From Streptomyces sp. NBC_00376 (GTDB taxonomy: Bacteria; Actinomycetota; Actinomycetes; Streptomycetales; Streptomycetaceae), in contig NZ_CP107960.1 of NCBI RefSeq assembly GCF_036077095.1, positions 3,472,001 through 3,536,000 of the forward strand: a stretch of 64,000 bases of DNA, written 5' to 3'. Below are positions 1 to 9,768 of the stretch, in pieces. Under the pieces are notes generated by a model, which saw only the letters and a list, made by a program, of their open reading frames with translations, did not search any database and was not told where the DNA came from. A program made the position numbers and the translations under genes. How positions within the stretch are numbered: position 1 is the stretch's first letter; each line of letters begins with the position of its first letter.

Positions 1-885
1 GTGGTCTTCGGAATGATCTGCGCACTCGGCGCCGCCGTCTGCTTCGGCACCGCCTCGGTCCTCCAGGCCGTCGCCGCGCGGGCCGCCGCCGAGCCGGGGT
101 CGGACGCTGGGGTCGATCCGGCGCTGCTGCTGCGCGCCCTGCGCCAGTGGCGGTACGTCGCCGGACTCGCCCTGGACGGCTGCGGTTTCGTCCTCCAGAT
201 CATCGCCCTGCGGTCCCTGCCGATCTACACGGTCGGCGCCGCCCTGGCCGCGAGCCTCGCGGTGACGGCGGTGGTCGCCGCGCGGCTCCTCGGGGTGCGG
301 CTGAGCGGCGTCGAGTGGACCGCGGTCGGCGTCGTCTGCGCCGGGCTCGGCATGCTGGGGCTCGCGTCCGGCGGCGAGGGCCACGGGAGCGGTTCCGCCG
401 CCCTGGCCTGGTCGATGCTGGGGATCGCCCTGGGCATCCTGCTGATCGGCGCGGCGGCCGGCCGCCTGCCGGAGCGGCCGCGGGCGCTCGTGCTCGGGCT
501 CGGCGCGGGATGCGGCTTCGGGGTGGTGGAGGTCACGGTCCGGCTGATCGACGACGTGTCCCCGGCGGCGCTGCTCGCCGACCCGGCCGCGTACGCGCTG
601 CTGCTGGGCGGCGGTTCGGCGTTCCTGCTGCTCACCTCGGCCCTGCAGCGTGGTTCGGTGACGACGGCGACGGCCGGCATGGTGCTCGGCGAGACGGTCG
701 GCCCGGCGCTGGTCGGCGTCGTCTGGCTCGGCGACCGCACCCGCGAGGGCCTGGAGTGGGTGGCGGTCGCCGGTTTCGTGGTGGCGGTGGCGGGCGCACT
801 GGCCCTGGCCCGCTTCGGCGAGGCCCCGGCACAGTCCCCGGGTCCGGCAGAGGGCGCGGGCGAGCGGGACCGCTGCGGGAAGTGA
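1..885 (+). CDS. DMT/EamA-like integral membrane transporter
   Basis: This is a hydrophobic protein of about 294 residues with roughly ten predicted membrane segments and an Ala/Gly/Leu-rich composition. It resembles the drug/metabolite transporter (EamA-like) membrane proteins common in Streptomyces. The first helix starts within the first ten residues, and the C-terminus after about residue 270 is a hydrophilic Pro/Glu/Gly tail in the cytoplasm. The reading frame opens with GTG at the very first base of the window. An ATG lies at base 13, and the true start could also lie upstream of the window, so the N-terminus is uncertain. The substrate cannot be read from the sequence. It is followed by a LysE-type exporter in the same direction. 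Confidence 0.6.
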   Translation: MVFGMICALGAAVCFGTASVLQAVAARAAAEPGSDAGVDPALLLRALRQWRYVAGLALDGCGFVLQIIALRSLPIYTVGAALAASLAVTAVVAARLLGVRLSGVEWTAVGVVCAGLGMLGLASGGEGHGSGSAALAWSMLGIALGILLIGAAAGRLPERPRALVLGLGAGCGFGVVEVTVRLIDDVSPAALLADPAAYALLLGGGSAFLLLTSALQRGSVTTATAGMVLGETVGPALVGVVWLGDRTREGLEWVAVAGFVVAVAGALALARFGEAPAQSPGPAEGAGERDRCGK

Positions 886-928
886 CCCGCACCGGGCGCC
901 CGGCCGGCCGGGCCGCGAAAAGGTGACG

Positions 929-943
929 TAAGCTGGCCTTCCA
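929..943 (+). promoter_or_regulatory. candidate -10 and leaderless start for lysE-like gene
   Basis: TAAGCT at 929-934 resembles an actinobacterial -10 box and lies 8 bases before the ATG at 943. No Shine-Dalgarno sequence precedes that ATG. This spacing is what a leaderless transcript would give. No good -35 box was recognised. Confidence 0.35.
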
Positions 944-1581
944 TGGCAATGAGCACCGCGCTGTGGTCCTTCGCCCTCGTAGTAGGGCTTCTCACTCTCA
1001 CTCCCGGACTCGACACCGCTCTGATCCTGCGCACCTCGGCCCTCGGCCGGCGCAGAAGAGCCTGGGGCGTCGTCCTCGGAATCCAGTCCGGCACCCTGCT
1101 GTGGGGCGCGCTCACCTCCCTCGGGGTCACCGCACTCTTCACGGCCTCCCATCTCGCCTATGTGACGTTGCGCTGGGTCGGCGCGGCGTACCTGGTCTGG
1201 ATGGGCCTGCGCATGCTCCGCGACACCTTCCGGGGGCTGCCCGCCGGCGGCACTGACGAATCCGACCTCCTGTCCGGCGCGGACTCGTTCGCCGGTGGAT
1301 GGCGGCAGGGGGTCCTCACCAACCTCCTCAACCCGAAGATGGGCGCCTTCTACGTCGCCGTCCTGCCCCAGTTCATCCCGGCCGGCACCAGCCACTTCAC
1401 GATGGGCCTCCTGCTCACCTCCGTACACATCCTGATGGGCCTGGTGTGGTCGGCCGTGCTCGTCGGCTTCGCCCGCGTGCTGCACGGCTGGCTCCGCAAA
1501 CCGCAGGCCCGCCGGCTGCTCGACCGGATCACCGGGACCGTCATCGCCGCCTTCGGTGTCCGGCTGGCGCTCGGCGACTGA
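943..1581 (+). CDS. LysE/RhtB family translocator
   Basis: A 212-residue membrane protein of typical LysE/RhtB length with about six membrane helices. The family's signature after the first helix (usually TPGPN) appears as TPGLD near residues 23-27. A further conserved stretch, NLLNPKMGAFY, sits near residues 127-137. LysE/RhtB proteins export amino acids or related small molecules across the cytoplasmic membrane using the proton gradient. The particular substrate is not predictable here. A second in-frame ATG two codons downstream is an equally good start. The neighbouring MocR gene is convergent, so there is no operon clue to function. Confidence 0.85.
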   Translation: MAMSTALWSFALVVGLLTLTPGLDTALILRTSALGRRRRAWGVVLGIQSGTLLWGALTSLGVTALFTASHLAYVTLRWVGAAYLVWMGLRMLRDTFRGLPAGGTDESDLLSGADSFAGGWRQGVLTNLLNPKMGAFYVAVLPQFIPAGTSHFTMGLLLTSVHILMGLVWSAVLVGFARVLHGWLRKPQARRLLDRITGTVIAAFGVRLALGD

Positions 1582-1638
1582 GCTCCCGGCGGCCGGGCAT
1601 CCCGCCCCGTCGCCCGGAGGCCGTCGGGCGGCCGGAGG

Positions 1639-3057
1639 TCACCCGGCGGCCTCCCCGGGCAGCACCCGGCAGAGCGCGTCCAACGCACCCGACCAGGCGC
1701 TGTCGGTGGGTGTCCCGTAGCCGATGACCAGCGCGTCGCGGCCCGGCGCCGCGTCCGGGTGCCGGAAGCGCGAGATCCCCTCCAGCGCCAGTCCCTGCCA
1801 GGCCGCCGCCCGGAGCACCGACGGCTCGGTGCCCTCGGGCAGTTCGAGCACGGCGTGCAGCCCGGCCGCGATGCCGCTGACCCGGACACCCGGGGCCCGT
1901 TCCGCCAGTGCCGCGACAAGCTGGTCGCGGCGGTGCCGGTAGCGCAGCCGCATCGAGCGCACATGACGGTCGTACGCACCCGACCCGATGAACTCCGCGA
2001 GCGTCAGCTGGTCCAGCGCGCTCGACGACCAGTCGCTCGCTCCCTTGGCCTCGCACACCTCCCCCACCAGCGCCTCCGGCAGCACCATCCAGCCCAGCCG
2101 CAGCCCAGGTGCCAGCGATTTGCTCGTGGTGCCCAGGTGCACCACGCGTTCGGGGTCGAGGCCCTGGAGCGCGCCCACCGGCTGCCGGTCGTACCGGAAC
2201 TCGCCGTCGTAGTCGTCCTCCAGGATCAGCCCGCCCGTGCCGCGCGCCCAGTCCACGGCCTCGGCCCGCCGGTCGGGGTGGAGCGGCACACCTGTGGGGA
2301 ACTGGTGCGCGGGTGTCATCAGGACCGCGCCCACGCCCCGCATCCCGGCCAGCTCGCCGGTCCGAGCCCCGAGTGGGTCGACCGGCAGGCAGGGCAGCCG
2401 CAGCCCGGCGTCCGCGAGCAGGTTCCGGTGGATGTCCAGCCCGTACGACTCGACGGCCACTTCCCGTACCCGCCGCTTGCGCAGCACCGGCCCCATCAGC
2501 TTCAGCGCGTGCACGAAGCCGGCGCAGATCATGATCCGCTCCGGGTCCGCGTACACACCGCGGGCCCGTGCCAGATAGCCGGCGAGCACGGTGCGCAGTT
2601 CGATGCGCCCGCGCGGATCCCCGTACCCGAACGCGTCGTTCGGGGCCGCCGTCAGGGCGCGCCGGGACGCCTTGAGCCAGTCGGCGCGCGGGAACGTCGA
2701 GAGGTCGGGCGAGCCGCCCAGCAGGTTGTGGACGGGCCGGGACCGGGCCGCGCGGGCCCGTACGGCCCGGGTGGACGGCCGGCGCGGCTCGGCCCGCTGC
2801 GCCACCCGGGTGCCCGAGCCCTGCCGGGCGGTGAGCCAGCCCTCGGCGACCAGTTCGGCGTAGGCGTCGGCAACGGTGTTCCGGGCGATGCCCAGGTCGA
2901 TGGCGAGGCTGCGGGACGACGGCAGCCGGGTGCCGGGCTTCAGGCGCCCCGTCCGTACAGCCTCGCGCAGCGCGTCCATGAGCCCGGCCCGCAGCCCTGC
3001 CGCACCGGTCGTGTCGAGATGCAGGTCGGCACCGAAAGTGGCCCATGAATTCGTCAT
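1639..3057 (-). CDS. MocR/PdxR-type GntR-aminotransferase regulator
   Basis: This 472-residue protein has a GntR winged helix at about residues 13-80, with the typical RLPSSRSLA...NTVADAYAELVAEGWL pattern, fused to a fold-type I aminotransferase domain. The PLP Schiff-base lysine is in TTSKSLAPG (Lys313), and EDDYDGEF near residue 282 is the family's conserved loop. MocR proteins use PLP or an amino acid adduct as effector, and many control a divergent gene and themselves. The start at 3057 was chosen because an upstream in-frame ATG at 3087 would run into the divergent gene's promoter. TTACGG-N17-TATGGT lies 8 bases before this ATG, so the mRNA may be leaderless. The divergent AhpD-like gene 48 bp away is the obvious candidate target. 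Confidence 0.85.
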   Translation of the reverse strand: MTNSWATFGADLHLDTTGAAGLRAGLMDALREAVRTGRLKPGTRLPSSRSLAIDLGIARNTVADAYAELVAEGWLTARQGSGTRVAQRAEPRRPSTRAVRARAARSRPVHNLLGGSPDLSTFPRADWLKASRRALTAAPNDAFGYGDPRGRIELRTVLAGYLARARGVYADPERIMICAGFVHALKLMGPVLRKRRVREVAVESYGLDIHRNLLADAGLRLPCLPVDPLGARTGELAGMRGVGAVLMTPAHQFPTGVPLHPDRRAEAVDWARGTGGLILEDDYDGEFRYDRQPVGALQGLDPERVVHLGTTSKSLAPGLRLGWMVLPEALVGEVCEAKGASDWSSSALDQLTLAEFIGSGAYDRHVRSMRLRYRHRRDQLVAALAERAPGVRVSGIAAGLHAVLELPEGTEPSVLRAAAWQGLALEGISRFRHPDAAPGRDALVIGYGTPTDSAWSGALDALCRVLPGEAAG

Positions 3058-3104
3058 GGGAATGGACCATACCCGTGCGCCACCCACCCCGTAACGTCGT
3101 ACCC
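3058..3104. promoter_or_regulatory. overlapping divergent leaderless promoters with ATGGACCAT palindrome
   Basis: Only 47 bp separate the two start codons. On the minus strand TTACGG-N17-TATGGT ends 8 bp from the MocR ATG. On the plus strand TAACGT (3092-3097) ends 7 bp from the ATG at 3105, but no -35 is evident. The palindrome ATGG-A-CCAT at 3062-3070 covers the MocR -10 and is a candidate MocR operator. Both mRNAs are probably leaderless. Confidence 0.45.
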
Positions 3105-3620
3105 ATGACGACGAACGAGCACAGCCACCCGACCTCCGAGCTCAACCCCGAGCACACCCCCCGCCTGCAGAACTGGGCCGGGCTCGCCCCCGATGTCTAC
3201 AGGGCGATGGTCCGGCTGGACGCGGCTTCCCGTAAGGGCCTCGACCCGGTCATCGGGGAACTGGTGAAGATCCGCGCCTCGCAGCTGAACCACTGCGCGT
3301 TCTGCCTGGACATGCACACCAAGGACGCGCTCGCGGCCGGTGAGTCCGTCCAGCGGATCGTCCAGCTCGGCGCCTGGGAGGAGTCGCAGCACTTCTACAC
3401 GCCCAAGGAGATCGCGGCCATCGAGCTGACCGAGGCCGTGACGGTGCTGACCGACGGTTTCGTGCCGGACGAGGTGTGGGAGAAGGCAGCGAAGCACTTC
3501 GACGAGACGGAGCTCGCCCATCTCGTCGCGGCGATCACGACGATCAACGCCTGGAACCGCTTCGCCGTGACCACCCGCATGGTCCCCGGTCACTACCAGC
3601 CGGGCGACATCAAGCACTGA
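3105..3620 (+). CDS. carboxymuconolactone decarboxylase (AhpD-like) family protein
   Basis: A 171-residue all-helical protein of the CMD/AhpD superfamily. The redox motif is in NHCAFCLDMH, giving Cys64-x2-Cys67-x3-His71 after the conserved VKIRASQLN helix. This arrangement is typical of AhpD-like alkylhydroperoxidase-type proteins rather than of true carboxymuconolactone decarboxylase. The two cysteines suggest peroxidase or disulfide-reductase activity in the cytoplasm; the substrate is unknown. The start at 3105 follows a -10-like TAACGT, whereas the upstream in-frame ATG at 3045 lies inside the divergent MocR gene. MocR control by an amino acid or vitamin B6 state is inferred from position only. 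Confidence 0.85.
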   Translation: MTTNEHSHPTSELNPEHTPRLQNWAGLAPDVYRAMVRLDAASRKGLDPVIGELVKIRASQLNHCAFCLDMHTKDALAAGESVQRIVQLGAWEESQHFYTPKEIAAIELTEAVTVLTDGFVPDEVWEKAAKHFDETELAHLVAAITTINAWNRFAVTTRMVPGHYQPGDIKH

Positions 3621-3681
3621 CACCCCGCAGGCCCCGACCCGCACCGCCGCCACTGCCCCGACACACCCACAGGAGCCCCGC

Positions 3682-4416
3682 GTGACCGCATCCGTCCTCC
3701 GCGCCCTGCATCACGACCGCGCCCCCGGCGACCCACTGGTCGTCCCCGGCCCGTGGGACGCGGGGAGTGCGCGGGTCTTCGTCGAGGCCGGCTTCCCGAC
3801 GCTCGCCACCCCGAGCGCCGGGGTCGCGGCCTCGCTCGGTTACGAGGACGGGGCTACGCCCGCCGACGAGATGTTCGCGGCCGTGACCCGGATCGTGCGG
3901 GCCGTCCCGGCCTCAGTGCCCGTCTCGGCGGACATCGAGGCGGGGTACGGACTGGACCCGCAGGAGCTGGTGGAGCGGCTCCTCGGCACCGGGGCGGTCG
4001 GCTGCAATCTGGAGGACTCGGCCGACGGCACCCTCGTCGACGCCCAGCGGCAGGCGGACCGGCTCGCGCAGATGCGGGCGGTGGCGGGCGACGCGCTCTT
4101 CATCAACGCCCGCGTCGACACCTACGTCCGGGGCGTCCCCGAGGGCACCGACCAGGAGGCGGAGACGGTCCGCCGCGCGCTGCTGTACGTGGCGGCGGGC
4201 GCGGACTGCGTCTACCCGATCATGGCCCCGCCCGAGACGCTGCCCGCCCTGGCCGCCGCCGTCCCGGCCCCGCTCAACGCCCTGGCCCGGCCGGACGGCC
4301 CGGCCCCGCGCCGGCTGGGCGAGCTGGGCGCCACCCGGATCACCTTCGGCCCCGGGCTGCAGCGCCGGGCCATGGCGGCGCTGCGCGAGACCGCGGACGA
4401 GCTGCGGAAGCACTGA
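3682..4416 (+). CDS. isocitrate lyase/PEP mutase superfamily protein
   Basis: A 244-residue TIM-barrel protein of the ICL/PEPM superfamily. Characteristic motifs are WDAGSARVFVEAGF near the N-terminus, VSADIEAGYG (Mg-binding acidic loop), GCNLEDS and INARVDTYV. The KKCGH catalytic loop of true isocitrate lyases is absent and the protein is short, so it belongs with the carboxyPEP mutase/2-methylisocitrate lyase-like group that makes or breaks C-C or C-P bonds in oxaloacetate-like substrates. The exact reaction cannot be assigned. A GTG start at 3682 is preceded by GGAG. It follows the AhpD-like gene by 61 bp and may be co-transcribed with it. Confidence 0.8.
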   Translation: MTASVLRALHHDRAPGDPLVVPGPWDAGSARVFVEAGFPTLATPSAGVAASLGYEDGATPADEMFAAVTRIVRAVPASVPVSADIEAGYGLDPQELVERLLGTGAVGCNLEDSADGTLVDAQRQADRLAQMRAVAGDALFINARVDTYVRGVPEGTDQEAETVRRALLYVAAGADCVYPIMAPPETLPALAAAVPAPLNALARPDGPAPRRLGELGATRITFGPGLQRRAMAALRETADELRKH

Positions 4417-4423
4417 GCGCACG

Positions 4424-4487
4424 GGGCCGGGCGCTCACCGGGCTGGGCGCTCAGGGCCGGGCGCTCGCGAAACTTGGCGCTCAGGGC
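4424..4487. repeat. tandem GGGCCGGGCGCTCA repeats between convergent genes
   Basis: Near-identical 14-16 bp units occur at 4424-4437, 4440-4453 and 4454-4466. A partial copy, GGCGCTCA, around 4476-4483 supplies the stop codon of the radical SAM gene. The array lies between two converging genes. Confidence 0.6.
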
Positions 4488-5857
4488 CGTCTGCCGCCGA
4501 AGGCCGCCAGGGTCCGTTCCAGCATCGGCATGGCCCGGACCACCCGGCGGGAACGGATCAGGGCGTCCCAGGCCGGCTCGAACTTCTTCCAGCCGCCCGA
4601 GTACGCCAGGTGCCTGAGCCGTTCGTGCGTACCGGGCTGGGCTGCCGCCCCGCGCCAGATGTTGGACCACCGGTAGAAGTCGCGGTACGCCCGCCAGTAC
4701 CCGTCCTCCAGCTGGCGCGGCGTCATGCCCTTCGGGCGGTAGACGACATGGCGGGTGTCGTAGAGGTCCCAGTCCCGGTGGACGATCCGGTCCTCGGCCT
4801 CCATCTGTTTCCACAGGCCGGTGGAGGGATACGGCGTCATGATGTGGAAGGTGGCCGTCTCGATGCCCTGCTCGACGGCCCACTCCACCGTACGGTCGAA
4901 GACGTCCGGGCCGTCGTGGTCGAGCCCGAAGACGAAGCTGGCGTTGACCATGACCCCGGCGTCGTGGAGCCGGCGGACGGCGGCCGCGTAGTCCTTGCCG
5001 ATGTTCTGGTCCTTGCGCCGCTCGGCGAGGTTCGCGCTGTTGACGGTCTCGAAGCCGACGAACAGGCTGCGCAGCCCCGCGTCCACGGCACGCTCCAGCA
5101 GATCCGGCTGGAGCACGGACTTCACGGTGCCGGCGGCCTGCCAGAGCCGCCCCATGCCGGCCATCCCGTCGAAGAGCGCCTCGGCGAAGCGCCGGTTGCC
5201 GAGCAGATGGTCGTCGAGGAAGTACAGGTGCCTGCCGGGCAGCCGCTCGATCTCGGCGAGCGCGTCGTCCACGGCCTGGGTGTAGAAGGACTTCCCGCCC
5301 TCGAAGAAGGCGTCCTTGTAGCAGAAGTCGCAGTGGTGCGGGCAGCCGCGCGAGACGACGATCGAGTTCGGTACGAGATACAGCTGCCGCTTGATCAGGT
5401 CGCGCCGCACGGGCGGCAGCCCGGCCAGCGTGCGCAGCTTCGAGTCGTACCGACGGGCCGGCGCCCCGTCGCGGAACTCCTTGAGGAACACCGGCCAGGT
5501 GTCCTCGCCCGGCCCGGTGAAGATCGTGTCGGCGTGGGCCGCGGCCTCGTCCGGGAGCGAGGTCACGTGGAGGCCGCCCATGGCCACGTGGACGCCCCGG
5601 GCACGGAAGTGGTCGGCGATCTCGTAGCCGCGCCGGGCGGAGGTGATGTACGGCTGGACGACCAGCAGGTCGGGGGTGTCGAGCGCCTCGATGTCCACCC
5701 GTTCGACGTGCTCGTCGAGGAGCGTCACCTCGTCGTCCGGGTCGAGGTACCCGGCGAGGGTCGCCAGGCCGAGCGGCGGGAAGAGCGAGTACTTGATGGG
5801 GCGGAACAGCGGGCTGGTCGCCTCGGTCAGTGCCGGAAGGATCATCATCACGCGCAT
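4481..5857 (-). CDS. B12-binding domain radical SAM protein
   Basis: A 458-residue class B-like radical SAM protein. The N-terminal ~150 residues look like a Rossmann cobalamin-binding domain without the DxHxxG base-off motif. The radical SAM cluster motif is RGCPHHCDFC, with Cys172-x3-Cys176-x2-Cys179. The C-terminal part contains PYPSTGL and a conserved YRPKGM segment typical of the BchE/HpnJ-like group. Such enzymes use S-adenosylmethionine and an iron-sulfur cluster, often with cobalamin, for methylations or rearrangements. The substrate is unknown. The start at 5857 (MRVMMILPAL) matches the family; a longer in-frame start at 5914 would overlap the mdh terminator hairpin. It lies 154 bp downstream of mdh on the same strand. 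Confidence 0.85.
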   Translation of the reverse strand: MRVMMILPALTEATSPLFRPIKYSLFPPLGLATLAGYLDPDDEVTLLDEHVERVDIEALDTPDLLVVQPYITSARRGYEIADHFRARGVHVAMGGLHVTSLPDEAAAHADTIFTGPGEDTWPVFLKEFRDGAPARRYDSKLRTLAGLPPVRRDLIKRQLYLVPNSIVVSRGCPHHCDFCYKDAFFEGGKSFYTQAVDDALAEIERLPGRHLYFLDDHLLGNRRFAEALFDGMAGMGRLWQAAGTVKSVLQPDLLERAVDAGLRSLFVGFETVNSANLAERRKDQNIGKDYAAAVRRLHDAGVMVNASFVFGLDHDGPDVFDRTVEWAVEQGIETATFHIMTPYPSTGLWKQMEAEDRIVHRDWDLYDTRHVVYRPKGMTPRQLEDGYWRAYRDFYRWSNIWRGAAAQPGTHERLRHLAYSGGWKKFEPAWDALIRSRRVVRAMPMLERTLAAFGGRRP

Positions 5858-5915
5858 GACAGCGCAGACTCGCGAAATGGTGCGGTCAGTTCCCGGCCGG
5901 CGCCGCCCGGACACG

Positions 5916-5953
5916 CCACCGCCCCCGGCAGCGGGTGCGGCCGGGGGCAGTGG
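5916..5953 (-). terminator. rho-independent-type hairpin downstream of mdh
   Basis: GCCCCCGGC at 5921-5929 pairs with GCCGGGGGC at 5940-5948, extended by CCAC(C) and GTGG. It lies between mdh and the radical SAM gene on the minus strand. As usual in Streptomyces there is no clear T-run. Confidence 0.6.
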
Positions 5954-5973
5954 GGTGCGCCTGGAGAGGCGTA

Positions 5974-7097
<1,124 letters not shown>

Positions 7098-7273
7098 TCA
7101 GGCTATCCGACCCGGAACCTCCCGGCGGCCCTGCCCCCTGTGGCACCGCACACAACCCGTCACACAGCGCTCACCCGGCCGAATCCCGGTCACCCGTCCC
7201 GGTCACCCGCCCCGGTCGCTCCGAAGGCGGCGGTCCGGTGGCGACCGGGTGGCGGCTCCCGTACGGCCCGCCC

Positions 7274-7758
7274 TCAGAGCCCCGGCCCGGTCAGCAGCAC
7301 CACCGCGGCCAGCACCAGCAGCGCGCCGACCACACCCGCGAGGAGCACGACCGGCCGTCTCCGGCCGGCGGCGGCCGGCCACCCCCGGCCGCCGTTGAAG
7401 CGGACCGTGACCGGGTTCCGGGGCGGTATCCCCGCACTGCGCGCGCCGGGGCCGCTGACGCTCAGCACCGTCATGTCCTGGCGCGGCCCGGAACGGCTCC
7501 AGGCCCGCTCCGCCGGCTCCCGCATGGTCGTCAGATGCGCCTGGCTGGTGCCCGTCGCCTCGGCGAGCGCGACGACCGCCCCCTTCGGCGCGAGCAGCCG
7601 CCCGTTCGGATACCGCTCCCACGAGGTCCTGCTGTACCCCGTGCGGTCGGCCACTGCGGCGATGCTCGAACCCTGCGGTCGACAAGCCTGCGCAACTGGC
7701 CGGCGAACTCCCTGACCTGTGGATCGAGTTCATCCGACAGCGCCTTCCAACGAGGCAT
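7274..7758 (-). pseudogene. frameshifted HTH (XRE-like) membrane-anchored protein
   Basis: The gene opens at 7758 as MPRWKALSDELDPQVREF and reads normally for 29 codons to the end of LRRLVDRR. It then continues one frame over as SIAAVADRTGYSRTSWERY to the stop at 7274. Restoring one G in the run at about 7669-7671 (AGGGTTCG to AGGGGTTCG on the coding strand) rejoins the frames into a 160-residue protein. That protein has an N-terminal helix-turn-helix typical of a widespread Streptomyces family and a single C-terminal membrane segment (VVLLAGVVGALLVLAAVVLL). From memory, family members read YLNGR and MWELAERAW where this copy has YPNGR and MREPAERAW, which suggests decay rather than only a sequencing error. 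Confidence 0.7.
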
Positions 7759-8181
7759 TGCTTCCCCTTGCCCGGATCCGGTGATTCTTCCGTTCCGGGC
7801 TACCCAGGAGCGGGCGCGAACGAGGGGCGGCGGGTCATCGTCACGGGGCGCACGGAGGTATTCGGAACCTCGCACCCGGCTGCCGCGCGCCCCCGCTCCA
7901 CGCCCCCGCTTCACAGCCCCGGGCCGGGCCTCCGTTGCCGGACGATCACACGGTGGCGGAATGGTCACTTCCGTGCCACAGGCGACAGGCATCTCTTGAA
8001 CCGCCTCACCCCGTCGACCAGGCTGAATCCCGGCCGGGGCAAGGCCGCTCAAGTCACCGCGTTCCGGAGCGTTCACGTTCCGGCGGGCCCCGGTACCGGT
8101 GTCCGTCCCTCCTCGGGGGAGGGGACGGACACCGCTCTCTCCGCGAGCGCGGCGGACCCGCGAGCGCGACGGAACGCGGGC
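7759..8181. other. 423-bp gene-free stretch
   Basis: This holds the upstream region of the frameshifted HTH gene and, at 8097-8134, the terminator of the folD-DUF3017 operon. On the minus strand a reading frame continues upstream from the HTH start but has no family resemblance. No RNA gene or other conserved element was recognised. Confidence 0.5.
8097..8134 (-). terminator. terminator of folD-DUF3017 operon
   Basis: CGGTGTCCGTCCCTC and GAGGGGACGGACACCG form a long GC-rich stem with a short loop just downstream of the DUF3017 stop codon. Confidence 0.75.
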
Positions 8182-8814
8182 TCAGCGGATGGTGAAGTGG
8201 ACCGCCTGCTCCAGGAACGGAATGTCCAGCCACGGCTTGGGCTGCGCCACCAGCGCGAGCATCACGATGAGGAAACCGAGCAGCCCGTAGGTCACCAGGT
8301 CGGTGAAGCGGGAACGTACCGCCAGCATGCCCACCGACGGCACCACGAGCCGCAGCACGGCACCCCCGATGAGGGCCGCGCCGATCAGTATCGTGCCGAC
8401 CCGGAAGGCTTCGGCGAACGGGTCGACGGCCACGATCAGCAGCCCGATCCCGGCCGTGCAGAGCACGGCGAGCAGCGGCCACTGACGGGCCGGGGCGGGC
8501 GCGTCCCCGGACGCGGCCCTGCCCCCGCCCTCGGGACGCGCGGTGTCCCGGGTGAGCGACGGGAAGCGCCGCGACGGACGCGGGCCGGTGCCCGTACCGC
8601 CGTCGCCCGTACCGCCGTCGCCCGCACCTTCACGAGCGGCGCCGTCAGGACGCGCGGCGTCGTCACGAGCGTCGCCGTCACGGGTCGCGGCCTGGTCCGG
8701 TGCGGCCCCGTCCGCCGCCTTCTCACCCGTGCCCGGCGTGTCCGCGCGGGACGGCGCCGCGGACGTGCCGTCCGCCGAGGCGGACGGGTCGGCCGGACTC
8801 GTACCAGCACCCAT
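8182..8814 (-). CDS. DUF3017 domain membrane protein
   Basis: A 210-residue protein. The first ~105 residues are a disordered tail rich in Ala, Asp, Gly and Thr, and the C-terminal ~95 residues carry three hydrophobic helices (about 112-132, 138-158 and 170-192) ending in KPWLDIPFLEQAVHF. This matches the DUF3017 family, which sits next to folD in most Streptomyces genomes. The function is unknown; membrane location is predicted. It starts 29 bp after folD on the same strand, so the two genes form an operon with a strong hairpin after this gene. The long N-terminal extension is unusual and could reflect a real start further inside, but no better in-frame start is obvious. Confidence 0.8.
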   Translation of the reverse strand: MGAGTSPADPSASADGTSAAPSRADTPGTGEKAADGAAPDQAATRDGDARDDAARPDGAAREGAGDGGTGDGGTGTGPRPSRRFPSLTRDTARPEGGGRAASGDAPAPARQWPLLAVLCTAGIGLLIVAVDPFAEAFRVGTILIGAALIGGAVLRLVVPSVGMLAVRSRFTDLVTYGLLGFLIVMLALVAQPKPWLDIPFLEQAVHFTIR

Positions 8815-8843
8815 GGGGTTCCTTCCGGATCGGGTCGGCCGGC

Positions 8844-9707
8844 TCAGACGGCCGCGGCCGCGTTGCGCTCGGCCGCCTCGACCACGTTGACGAGCAGCTG
8901 GGCGCGGGTCATCGGGCCGACACCGCCCGGGTTCGGGGAGAGCCAGGCGGCGACCTCGGCCACGCCCGGGTGGACGTCCCCGACGATCTTGCCGTTCTCG
9001 TCCCGGCTGACGCCGACGTCGAGCACGGCGGCGCCCGGCTTCACGTCCTCGGGCTTGATGATGTGCGGCACCCCGGCGGCGGCGACGATGATGTCGGCCT
9101 GCTTGAGCTGGGCGGAGAGGTCACGCGTACCGGTGTGGCACTGGGTGACGGTGGCGTTCTCGGACTTACGGGTCAGCAGCAGCGGGATGGAACGGCCGAT
9201 GGTGACACCGCGGCCGACGACCACGACGTGTGCTCCGTTGATCTCCACGCCGTGGTGACGGAGCAGCTGGACGACACCCTGCGGGGTGCAGGGCAGCGGG
9301 CCCGTCTCGTTCAGTACGAGGCGGCCGAGGTTCATCGGGTGGAGGCCGTCGGCGTCCTTGGCCGGGTCCATCAGTTCCAGGACACGGTTGGTGTCGATCC
9401 CCTTGGGGAGGGGCAGCTGCACGATGTAACCCGTGCACTCGGGGTTGGCGTTGAGCTCCCGTACGACGTCCTCGATCTCCTCCTGGGTGGCGGTGTCGGG
9501 AAGTTCGCGCTGGATGGAGGCGATGCCGACCTGCGCGCAGTCGCGGTGCTTGCCGTTCACGTACCACCGGCTGCCCGGGTCGTCCCCGACGAGCAGGGTT
9601 CCCAGGCCAGGGGTGATGCCCTGCGCCTTGAGGGCCGCCACGCGGACGGTGAGATCGGACTTGATCGCGGCTGCGGTGGCCTTGCCATCGAGAATCTGGG
9701 CAGTCAT
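8844..9707 (-). CDS. folD: bifunctional methylenetetrahydrofolate dehydrogenase/cyclohydrolase
   Basis: A 287-residue FolD, which interconverts methylene-, methenyl- and 10-formyl-tetrahydrofolate with NADP and so supplies formyl groups to purine synthesis. Signatures are the YxxxK catalytic pair in [11 protein letters not shown], the substrate loop [12 protein letters not shown], and the nucleotide-binding [12 protein letters not shown]. The C-terminus [13 protein letters not shown] is typical. The start [12 protein letters not shown] at 9707 is conserved in the family; an in-frame upstream start at 9797 would add 30 unconserved residues. The purine genes purN-purH, which use the same cofactor, lie 1-3 kb away on the same strand. 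Confidence 0.97.
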   Translation of the reverse strand: MTAQILDGKATAAAIKSDLTVRVAALKAQGITPGLGTLLVGDDPGSRWYVNGKHRDCAQVGIASIQRELPDTATQEEIEDVVRELNANPECTGYIVQLPLPKGIDTNRVLELMDPAKDADGLHPMNLGRLVLNETGPLPCTPQGVVQLLRHHGVEINGAHVVVVGRGVTIGRSIPLLLTRKSENATVTQCHTGTRDLSAQLKQADIIVAAAGVPHIIKPEDVKPGAAVLDVGVSRDENGKIVGDVHPGVAEVAAWLSPNPGGVGPMTRAQLLVNVVEAAERNAAAAV

Positions 9708-9768
9708 GTCCCCATACTCGCGGATGACCCCGCCCGCATACCAATTCAGGCCGCAGGCGGTGGCTCGA

